A program made the translations under genes and the position numbers. From SAR202 cluster bacterium (GTDB taxonomy: Bacteria; Chloroflexota; Dehalococcoidia; Lucifugimonadales; UBA826): 6,238 nt of DNA. The stretch covers positions 1 to 6,238 of the forward strand of contig VFFY01000200.1 of NCBI GenBank assembly GCA_009392675.1, given 5' to 3'. Positions 1 through 5,553 of this stretch are shown piece by piece. Each line of letters starts with the position of its first letter. Within the stretch, counting starts at the first letter, position 1. The notes beneath the pieces were generated by a model. That model had not been told where the DNA came from and did no database searches. It saw nothing but the letters and a program-made list of their open reading frames with translations.

Positions 1-232
1 GGATCCGAAACTGAGGTCGGAAGTAGAAAGAATAGCTGCCGAAGTCAAAAAAGCAGGAAACACCAAATTGCAAATGCCCATGAATCATCCAGCCTTCCCT
101 CTAACTGCTTTAGAACTCGTGGAACTAGGCGTCGGATATACAAACGTGGCTCCGCAACCTCCGGCCATACTCATGAGAGAAATGCAAAATGCTGTCCGAG
201 ACACACACAAAGCGTTGGGCCGAAAGGATTAG
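1..232 (+). CDS. C-terminal part of a TIM-barrel aldolase, probably HpcH/HpaI family (5' end outside window)
   Basis: Reading from base 2, an open frame of 76 codons ends at the TAG at 230-232. The visible tail begins DPKLRSEVERIAAEVKKAG, contains NHPAFPLTALELVELGVGYT and NVAPQPPAILMREM, and ends in a charged helix (HKALGRKD). The order 'D-P-x-L...E-R-I-A-A-E...K-K-A-G', then a short strand, then 'ELGVGYTNVAP' resembles the last two beta/alpha units of HpcH/HpaI-type (class II pyruvate-dependent) aldolases, which cleave 2-keto-3-deoxy or 4-hydroxy-2-keto acids to pyruvate and an aldehyde. The catalytic Arg/Glu/Asp part lies upstream and is not seen. The related PEP mutase/isocitrate lyase family has a similar 'ELxELGV' end and is the main alternative. 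The gene converges on the GMC gene with only 22 bases between stop codons. The family call is a judgement from a short tail. Confidence 0.45.
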   Translation, partial: DPKLRSEVERIAAEVKKAGNTKLQMPMNHPAFPLTALELVELGVGYTNVAPQPPAILMREMQNAVRDTHKALGRKD

Positions 233-254
233 TTTAGCTAAAAACGCCAAAACA

Positions 255-1823
255 CTAAATTAGATCCATCATTCTCTCGGCAATCATCATTGTTGTGGCA
301 TTGGTATTGGCTCTGATGCAGTCTGGCATAATCGAGGCGTCAATCACTTTTATATTCTGCAGCCCTTTGACGTCCCCATGCTGGTCAACAACTGACAATT
401 CGTCTGAATCAGGACCCATTTTGCATGTCCCTGATATGTGCTGCCCTGTCGTCGCGTTCCTCAAAATCCAATCGTTGAGAGAATCCTCGGTGGATATTTG
501 TCCATCAGAAGGTTGGAGTCGTTCATCCAAAATATCTGCAAAATACCCAGACTCTCCTAGTGATATAGCTTTAAGTAATCCTTCCCTACCCCTCTGGAGA
601 TCAAATTCGGTACTGTAGTAATTGAAATTTAGCTCAGGCTGTGCGTGGATGTCATTAGACACAAGCTTCAGATATCCTACACTTTCAGCCAATTGAAGAG
701 ACACTGAAATTTTAACCCCTACTGGGATATTTATGTCAGCCTCATGCCCCGCTGGCGAGGAGTCTTTCCTATTCTCAATTTTACTATCTGCTATCGCAAA
801 ACTATTAAAAGCTAATTTCATATCATTTCTAATATCGGATCCCGCCGCTGTATATCTTGCTGCAACCTGGGATCTAGGTGCACCAGGGTCCTGTACATGA
901 GTGTCTTTAACTGACCATAGAACGGACATTATAGGATGGTCTCTAAGGTTTTGCCCTACTCCAGGATGGTCCTTTAAAACCTCAATATCCAAGGCCTCAA
1001 GTTGATCTGGGGGGCCAATACCCGAAAGCATCAAAAGCTGGGGTGATGCGACTGCTCCAGCGCTTAGTATGGTGGTGTCCCCAAATACGTTAAAAGTCTC
1101 CCCCGCACTTTCCACTTCCACCCCTACTGCTTTGTTGCCTTCGAATAAAACCCTACGGCTTACGCATTCAGCCCTAATCGTGAGGTTAAGCCGATGTCTG
1201 GCCATCGATAAATACCCTAGATTTGTACTCCATCGGATTCCATTCGGGTTGTTGTAAGGAGTCGGGCCGACACCTGTTACATCAGGGTGGTTTTGGTCTG
1301 GGCCATCAGGAAAACCCGCATCTTTGCATGCATTGTAAAAAGCTCTTTGAGACTCAATCCACTCTTCCGGTTTGTGCCTTCTAGCAATAATCGGGCCATC
1401 GGTTCCGTGAAAGTCGCCTGAGTAGTCAAGATCTGTCTCAAGCTTTCTGAAATACGGGAGTACTTTTTCGTAACTCCATTCCGTATTCCCCATGTCGTGC
1501 CAGATATCATAATCCTCAGGCATGCCCCTTAAAAAAACCTGGCCATTGATGGAACTGGATCCCCCGATTACCTTGCCGCGCGGGACCGGCATTGGGAGAG
1601 CCCTCGGGGAAGGGTTACCCCAGAATTGCCAGTTATGATCTCTAGTGATAATGTCAGCTCCTGTTGAGAGCCCGATCCTGACCTCATCTGGAAGAGATTC
1701 TAAATCTGGATAATCTGGTCCCGCCTCAAGTAGCAGGACCGACACTTTGGGATCCTCTGTCAATCTGGTCGCAAGAATAGCCCCGGCAGATCCAGCACCA
1801 ACAACAATGTAATCGTAATTCAT
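255..1823 (-). CDS. GMC-family FAD-dependent oxidoreductase (choline dehydrogenase-like)
   Basis: This 522-residue flavoprotein, a normal length for the glucose-methanol-choline family, should oxidise an alcohol, polyol or sugar using FAD. Seen from the ATG at 1823: a Rossmann FAD motif VVGAGSAG near residues 7-14 with the ribose-binding Glu at 33 (LLLEAGP); GMC signature 1 around GGSSSINGQ at 87-95; signature 2, GAVASPQLLMLSGIG, at 256-270; and the C-terminal active site with His462 (GQHISGTCKMG) and Asn506 (RANTNATTMM). The 44-residue His-to-Asn spacing matches choline oxidase His466/Asn510. Ile replaces the His that carries covalent FAD in choline oxidase, so FAD is probably non-covalent, as in many choline dehydrogenase-like members. 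No signal peptide or membrane segment is seen, so a cytoplasmic site is likely. A TTG at 1826 is possible, but GGAGG 6 bases before the ATG at 1823 favours the latter. It is the last gene of the minus-strand cluster. The substrate is unknown; a 'choline dehydrogenase' label would be too specific. Confidence 0.93.
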   Translation of the reverse strand: MNYDYIVVGAGSAGAILATRLTEDPKVSVLLLEAGPDYPDLESLPDEVRIGLSTGADIITRDHNWQFWGNPSPRALPMPVPRGKVIGGSSSINGQVFLRGMPEDYDIWHDMGNTEWSYEKVLPYFRKLETDLDYSGDFHGTDGPIIARRHKPEEWIESQRAFYNACKDAGFPDGPDQNHPDVTGVGPTPYNNPNGIRWSTNLGYLSMARHRLNLTIRAECVSRRVLFEGNKAVGVEVESAGETFNVFGDTTILSAGAVASPQLLMLSGIGPPDQLEALDIEVLKDHPGVGQNLRDHPIMSVLWSVKDTHVQDPGAPRSQVAARYTAAGSDIRNDMKLAFNSFAIADSKIENRKDSSPAGHEADINIPVGVKISVSLQLAESVGYLKLVSNDIHAQPELNFNYYSTEFDLQRGREGLLKAISLGESGYFADILDERLQPSDGQISTEDSLNDWILRNATTGQHISGTCKMGPDSDELSVVDQHGDVKGLQNIKVIDASIMPDCIRANTNATTMMIAERMMDLI

Positions 1824-1828
1824 CAAAA

Positions 1829-1834
1829 TCCTCC
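1829..1834 (-). promoter_or_regulatory. Ribosome binding site that fixes the GMC start
   Basis: On the minus strand GGAGGA lies with its GGAGG core 6 bases before the ATG at 1823-1821. A TTG immediately upstream (1826-1824) would leave only 3 bases, so the ATG is the better start. Confidence 0.65.
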
Positions 1835-1897
1835 GTAACCTAATTAATTCTGCAGGCCCGATATGACGAGGCGAAAGATGCCTTCTTGGATATTGAT

Positions 1898-3043
1898 CTA
1901 TATGTAGGCAATCGAATTATCCGGATTCACCCTATCTCCCCGATGGAAAGGGGACTTGTACGGAAATTCTTTAAATCGTTCTTCAACAATATCTATGCCG
2001 AGACCAGGACCTTCCGGTAAAGGAAAATACCCATCCACTGCTTCAGTAATATGTGTGACTGAGGATATTTCAGCAGTAGTTAGTTTCCTGGATTCTTGGG
2101 CCAGAAAATTAGAGGTGGAAGCGTCTAAATGCAAATTTGACACAGTAGCAAGAGGTCCCATCGGGTTGTGAGGGGCAATTACAAGGTCATGTGCTTCTGC
2201 TATGAAAGCTATTTTACGCATCTCTGTTAATCCTCCAACGATGCAGACTTCGGGCTGAAGAATATCCACTCCACCTTCCCTTATCAATTCTAATAACTCG
2301 AATTTTGTATAAAGGCATTCCCCGGTTGCTAAGGCACATGGCATCTTTTTTCTAAGCTCTCCCATTTCATGTCTGTTTTCCATCCTTATCGGCTCTTCCA
2401 TAAACCATGGGTCGAATTCCATCATCACATCGGTGAGTTCGAGAACCCGTATTGGTTCAAAAATGGCAGCGTGCGCATCAAACCCAACGTCAATATAATC
2501 ACCGACAGCGCCCCGGACAGCTTTAAAACGTTCCCTTGCATCTGCCAAGGCATCGTTCCATCTCATATCACGCCATTGAGGGGGTAAGGGACTTGCTTTG
2601 AGGGCCGTAAAACCTTTAGCGACGTTTATTCTGGCATCTTCAGCAAGTTGATCTGGGGTATCACCATGAATGTCAAAGTAACCCCTGATTTTATCTCTTA
2701 CCTCTCCACCGAAAAGCTCATACACCGGTTTGTCGAGTGCCTTCCCTGTTATATCCCAGAGAGTTTGGTCAATAGCAGAGAGAGCGGCAAGACCGGAAGA
2801 ACCTATCGGAAACCTCGCACCTTGATAGCAAAGAGCCCAGTTACGCTCGATCTCCATTGGGTTTTGGCCAATCAGCTGCTCTTCAAAATACTGAACCCAG
2901 TAAGGGGATGCCATATCGGGTCCAACGTGATAAACCTCACCTACTCCATAAATTCCTTCGTCAGTGAGAGTTTTAACATAGACGAGATTGTGCCCTGATG
3001 ATTCATCAGTTGAGACTAGACATTTTATTTCCGTAATTTTCAT
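1898..3043 (-). CDS. Enolase-superfamily acid-sugar dehydratase-like protein, paralog A (mandelate racemase/galactonate dehydratase subgroup)
   Basis: This 381-residue protein has the length and full-length architecture of galactonate dehydratase DgoD: an N-terminal alpha/beta capping domain from MKITEIKCL, a TIM barrel, and a C-terminal tail ending DNSIAY, similar to DgoD's DNSVAEW. Visible active-site residues are Lys149 (ALKAS), metal ligands Asp189, Glu216 (FMEEP) and Glu242 (ATGE), His191 in D-x-H as in DgoD, catalytic His292 (APHNPMGP) and Glu317 (AQE). These support proton abstraction alpha to a carboxylate and loss of water from an aldonate. Two departures are visible: the second Lys of the mandelate-racemase KxK is Ser151, and the partner of His292, normally Asp in 'QPD', is Glu265 (QPEVCIVGG). 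The start is supported by AGGGA 7 bases upstream and the MKIT opening shared with its paralog. It lies 26 bases downstream of paralog B, almost certainly in the same transcript. Family is secure; substrate is not. Confidence 0.9.
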   Translation of the reverse strand: MKITEIKCLVSTDESSGHNLVYVKTLTDEGIYGVGEVYHVGPDMASPYWVQYFEEQLIGQNPMEIERNWALCYQGARFPIGSSGLAALSAIDQTLWDITGKALDKPVYELFGGEVRDKIRGYFDIHGDTPDQLAEDARINVAKGFTALKASPLPPQWRDMRWNDALADARERFKAVRGAVGDYIDVGFDAHAAIFEPIRVLELTDVMMEFDPWFMEEPIRMENRHEMGELRKKMPCALATGECLYTKFELLELIREGGVDILQPEVCIVGGLTEMRKIAFIAEAHDLVIAPHNPMGPLATVSNLHLDASTSNFLAQESRKLTTAEISSVTHITEAVDGYFPLPEGPGLGIDIVEERFKEFPYKSPFHRGDRVNPDNSIAYI

Positions 3044-3069
3044 TTAGCTTTCCCTGATATTTATTATTT

Positions 3070-4209
3070 TTACAGGAACCCTGGAGACCCATCGCTGTAA
3101 GATGCAAATCCCCTGTCCCAATGAATAGGAGGATTTGCCTTTATGGCATCATGATTCAAAGTCATTCCTATCCCGGGGTCCGTTGGCAATTCGAAATACC
3201 CCTCTTTAGGAATCCACGACTCGTTGATGAGTTCAGATTTCCTCTTTTTGTCATCCCCGTGCCATTCCAAAATGGCGAAATTATTTATTGAAGCTGAGTG
3301 ATGCACACCCGCGGCTGTCGATATGAGGCCAAGTGGATTATGAGGGGCAACTGTCACATAGTGAGCCTCTGCAATCGCCGCTATCTTCTTCGCTTCCAAA
3401 AAACCTCCACAGCAAAGGAGGTCAGGTTGAATAATATCTACGGCATCGGCGTTAAGTAATTCAGTAAACCTATGTATACCATAAAGGTTTTCACCGGTTG
3501 CTAGAGCAACTCGAAAATTTTTACGAAGCTCGGCGCTGGATTCAATGAATTCAGCTCGTGCAGGCTCTTCAATAAACATCAATTTATACGGTGTTATAAC
3601 CTTGGCAAGCTCCAAGGCTTGGGAGGTTTCTCTTATGGCAACGTGGACATCGACTGCAAGGTCCGGGCTGTCTCCAATTGCATCTCTGATTGTTCTCATT
3701 CTTTCATCAGCCACATGGAGAACTTCCCTCCACGGTAGCTCTCTCCAATTACTTGGCACAGGACTGGTTTTAAAAGCAGAATATCCTTCCTCAATGAGCT
3801 GCTGGGCGTTTTCAGCGAGTCGGTGCGGTGAATCTCCGTATATTGCGTGGTACACACGAACCTTATCCCTGGTTTTACCGCCAAGAAGGACATAGACAGG
3901 AACCCCTGCCACCTTACCCGCAATATCCCAAAGGGCGATATCAATCGCAGAAATAGCTGACCATCCGACCTGACCAAGAGGAAATCGCATAGTATTTTTT
4001 GCTCGTCTGATCAACCACTCAATACGAGAAGGATCCTGGCCAACGAACCAAGATTCCATTTCCTCGAGCATAGATATGACGCTTTTGTCAGGACCAATCG
4101 AATAAGCTTCACCTGTACCGGTAATTCCTTCATCCGTTTCGACTTCAATAAAAATATTGTTTCGTCGACCATCACCTGCATGGTAGGTATTAATTTTGGT
4201 GATTTTCAT
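3070..4209 (-). CDS. Enolase-superfamily acid-sugar dehydratase-like protein, paralog B (mandelate racemase/galactonate dehydratase subgroup)
   Basis: From the ATG at 4209 this is 379 residues, opening MKITKINTYH like paralog A and aligning with it along its length. Active-site residues follow the galactonate dehydratase pattern: Lys147 (AFKTS), metal ligands Asp187 (DVH), Glu214 (FIEEP) and Glu240 (ATGE), His189, the Asp263-His290 dyad (QPDLL and APHNPLG) and Glu315 (ILEW). All expected catalytic residues for a dehydratase are present, so this paralog looks catalytically intact. It shares with paralog A a distinctive stretch after the barrel Lys, K-x-S-P-x-P-x-x-W-R. The frame is open to a GTG at 4290, but the extra 27 residues have no counterpart in paralog A and would cover the best promoter candidate, so the ATG is preferred. 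No strong Shine-Dalgarno precedes it; AGGT lies about 10 bases upstream. It is the first gene of the minus-strand cluster. The substrate, probably a sugar acid, is unknown. Confidence 0.9.
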   Translation of the reverse strand: MKITKINTYHAGDGRRNNIFIEVETDEGITGTGEAYSIGPDKSVISMLEEMESWFVGQDPSRIEWLIRRAKNTMRFPLGQVGWSAISAIDIALWDIAGKVAGVPVYVLLGGKTRDKVRVYHAIYGDSPHRLAENAQQLIEEGYSAFKTSPVPSNWRELPWREVLHVADERMRTIRDAIGDSPDLAVDVHVAIRETSQALELAKVITPYKLMFIEEPARAEFIESSAELRKNFRVALATGENLYGIHRFTELLNADAVDIIQPDLLCCGGFLEAKKIAAIAEAHYVTVAPHNPLGLISTAAGVHHSASINNFAILEWHGDDKKRKSELINESWIPKEGYFELPTDPGIGMTLNHDAIKANPPIHWDRGFASYSDGSPGFL

Positions 4210-4240
4210 ACTGAGTGCACCTAACCTATATTTTGCTAGA

Positions 4241-4263
4241 GTATGCCATACATTATATTGGCA
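4241..4263. promoter_or_regulatory. Nested palindromes in the divergent intergenic region, possible operator
   Basis: GTATGCCATAC (4241-4251) is a perfect inverted repeat with one central base. Overlapping it, TGCCA (4244-4248) and TGGCA (4259-4263) are inverted copies separated by 10 bases that contain the minus-strand TATAAT box. A dimeric regulator bound here would cover the start site of the minus-strand cluster and could also affect the plus-strand gene at 4312. No regulator gene is in the window. Short repeats of this size can occur by chance in AT-rich DNA. Confidence 0.3.
4252..4257 (-). promoter_or_regulatory. Candidate -10 box for the dehydratase/GMC cluster
   Basis: The minus strand reads TATAAT, a perfect sigma-70 -10 consensus, 42 bases before the ATG at 4209, giving an inferred start of transcription near 4245 and a leader of roughly 35 bases. 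No good TTGACA match is seen 16-18 bases upstream (CAGTTT or CCAGTT), so the promoter may be weak or need an activator. Confidence 0.45.
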
Positions 4264-4296
4264 GGTATCATATAAACTGGGTAGATTCACCAGCTC

Positions 4297-4302
4297 AGAG
4301 GA
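4297..4302 (+). promoter_or_regulatory. Ribosome binding site of the methyltransferase-like gene
   Basis: AGAGGA lies 9 bases before the ATG at 4312. A second purine run, AAAGGAA, directly abuts the start codon and is too close to serve. A weak plus-strand promoter may be TTGGCA (4258-4263) with TAGATT (4282-4287) 18 bases on. Confidence 0.5.
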
Positions 4303-4311
4303 ATAAAGGAA

Positions 4312-5337
4312 ATGGCAGACTATAAGGACCTTAAAGCTCGCTTAGATCGAGGGGACACTATCATCCACGATGCAGCCGTCAGTACCGAACTACAATCCAT
4401 GGGAGTCCCGTTGGATTTTGTGGCATGGAGTGGGCCAACAAATTACACTCATCCTTCAAGCGTTATCCAGATGCATGAACGTCATATCAGAGCTGGGTCT
4501 GACATTATCACAACAAATACATGGTCTACTTTACGCCCGACTCTGGAGCGCGCAGGATATGGTGATTTTGTGAGAGAAATTAATGTTCGCGCTGTTCATC
4601 TGGCTCAAGAAGCGAGAGAAAGAGCCTCCGATGGCAGGAACATATGGATTGCAGGTTCATTGTCTAGCCACATATCAGGACGGGATCCGAGAACCGGTGA
4701 AATAGGATTTGGAGCCTTTTCATCCACTCCGCAGGTATCAGTAGACGAATTAAGGCAATACTATGGGGAGGTTACAAGCATCATGGCTGAAGCAGGTGTG
4801 GATTTTTTTATAGTGGAAGCCATGGGGCGCGACAATGAAGCCCGCATGATTCAGGCGCAAGTAGCAAAAGAAACAGGCCTTCCGGTTTGGATTGGTTTCA
4901 ATGCATATATTGATTCAAAGGATACTGTGATGGCCGGAGGGCAGCAGGTTTCCACAGATGTAGCAGAAGGCATCCAATACAAAGGATCTCGGGCTATGAA
5001 AGATTTAACCTTAGCTGAAGCAGTAAGGGAAGCTATCCAAATCGACCCAGATGTAATCTCCATCTTCCATACCAGAATACCTACGGCCACCAAGGCTGTA
5101 GAGGTTGTTTTAGAGAATTGGAAGGGTCCCGTAATGGTATATCCTGATGCAGGAAGACGGTCATCTGCATTAGCCAAATGGTATGACCACTCAAACGATA
5201 ACGAAGAATCGACCGAAGAATACATTGATGCTGCAAGGAGCTGGGTAGATCAGGGAGTACAAATAGTTGGAGCTTGCTGCGGATTTGGAGTCGAATACCT
5301 CAAACCGCTGCGCCAGGCTATTCCAGAGAAAGTTTAA
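4312..5337 (+). CDS. Homocysteine S-methyltransferase family protein, divergent active site
   Basis: This 341-residue TIM-barrel protein belongs to the Hcy-binding (pfam02574-type) family, whose members transfer a methyl group to homocysteine from donors such as S-methylmethionine, betaine or methyl-folate. Supporting features are the N-terminal strand with D-x-x-x-x-T-E-L (HDAAVSTEL, 19-27), the barrel segment AGSDIITTNTW (61-71), VDFFIVEAMGRDNEA (163-177) in the place of the family's ETxxxxxEA, and the C-terminal zinc motif GACCGFG with Cys322 and Cys323. Oddities: the N-terminal motif lacks the usual glycines of DGxxGTEL, and the third zinc ligand, normally Cys in a 'xNC' strand end, appears to be His253 (ISIFHTR). 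Zinc could still bind as Cys2His, or the protein may act on another thiol or another chemistry. It is divergent from the dehydratase cluster and may share regulation with it. The decayed 3' end of a related gene follows the stop codon directly. Family is likely; homocysteine as substrate is uncertain. Confidence 0.85.
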   Translation: MADYKDLKARLDRGDTIIHDAAVSTELQSMGVPLDFVAWSGPTNYTHPSSVIQMHERHIRAGSDIITTNTWSTLRPTLERAGYGDFVREINVRAVHLAQEARERASDGRNIWIAGSLSSHISGRDPRTGEIGFGAFSSTPQVSVDELRQYYGEVTSIMAEAGVDFFIVEAMGRDNEARMIQAQVAKETGLPVWIGFNAYIDSKDTVMAGGQQVSTDVAEGIQYKGSRAMKDLTLAEAVREAIQIDPDVISIFHTRIPTATKAVEVVLENWKGPVMVYPDAGRRSSALAKWYDHSNDNEESTEEYIDAARSWVDQGVQIVGACCGFGVEYLKPLRQAIPEKV

Positions 5338-5340
5338 ACT

Positions 5341-5478
5341 GGGGACGATCCAGTCGACGTGTACTGTGATCATTGCCTAGGATGGAGGTCAGATTTCCCT
5401 AAGTGCACCCTTCTTGGAGCCTGCTGTGGATTTTCAGTAAAGCACATTGCTGCCCTAAACCAGCGTATCAGTGTCTAA
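5341..5478 (+). pseudogene. Remnant of a second homocysteine S-methyltransferase-like gene (3' end only)
   Basis: Directly after the TAA at 5335-5337, in the same frame, 45-46 codons run open to a TAA at 5476-5478. The translation includes VYCDHCLGW, then LLGACCGFSVKHIAALNQRI. This is the C-terminal zinc-binding end of a homocysteine S-methyltransferase-family protein and aligns with the intact neighbour's EYIDAARSW and IVGACCGFGVEYLKPL. Its ending, HIAAL, is closer to the canonical family ending (PEHIAAL) than the neighbour's. At DNA level 5416-5438 matches 5269-5291 at 19 of 23 bases, mostly with third-position differences. There is no room for the first three quarters of such a protein, no Shine-Dalgarno site and only an internal GTG (5359), so it is most likely the scar of a deletion within a tandem pair. 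A TAA-interrupted C-terminal extension of the neighbour is the alternative. Confidence 0.75.
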
Positions 5479-5485
5479 CTTTTGT

Positions 5486-5506
5486 CCGGTAAGCAGTCGT
5501 TACCGG
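5486..5506 (+). terminator. Hairpin after the methyltransferase remnant, possible terminator
   Basis: CCGGTAA (5486-5492) and TTACCGG (5500-5506) form a perfect 7-bp stem with a 7-base loop, 8 bases after the remnant's stop codon. Only a short CCTTT follows, so it would be a weak intrinsic terminator. Its position between the remnant and the peptidase gene suits termination of the plus-strand methyltransferase transcript. Confidence 0.45.
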
Positions 5507-5544
5507 CCTTTAATCATTCGACGCTCTTACAGGACGATTCTAGT

Positions 5545-5548
5545 GAGG
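5545..5548 (+). promoter_or_regulatory. Ribosome binding site that fixes a GTG start for the peptidase gene
   Basis: GAGG lies 5 bases before the GTG at 5554. The frame is open upstream to 5479 but offers no ATG; the only other start-like codon, TTG at 5482, lies at the edge of the hairpin and has no such site. Confidence 0.6.
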
Positions 5549-5553
5549 ACAAC

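Noticed and set aside
233..254. Bidirectional terminator between the convergent aldolase-like and GMC genes
   Set aside because: Only a loopless 10-base palindrome TTTAGCTAAA is present in the 22-base gap; no usable stem-loop is seen.
295..618. Plus-strand open frame of 107 codons opposite the GMC gene
   Set aside because: It lies wholly inside a strongly supported GMC coding region, has no recognisable domain, and is a typical antisense shadow.
1868..1886. AGGC/GCCT hairpin in the spacer between paralog A and the GMC gene
   Set aside because: The stem is only 4-5 bp and has no T-tract in the direction of transcription; it is too weak to call a terminator or attenuator.
2648..2998. Plus-strand open frame of 116 codons opposite dehydratase paralog A
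   Set aside because: It is antisense to a conserved enzyme, has no ribosome binding site or family features, and its composition reflects the real frame.
4210..4290. N-terminal extension of dehydratase paralog B to a GTG at 4290 (27 more residues)
   Set aside because: The extension has no counterpart in paralog A or DgoD, would contain the TATAAT box and palindromes, and ends exactly before the MKIT start shared by both paralogs.
5331..5354. Palindrome AGTTTAAACT over the methyltransferase stop codon, followed by ACTGG/CCAGT with a 7-base loop
   Set aside because: The stem is only 5 bp and no T-run follows, so it is not convincing as a terminator or recombination site; it might mark the deletion junction but nothing shows that.
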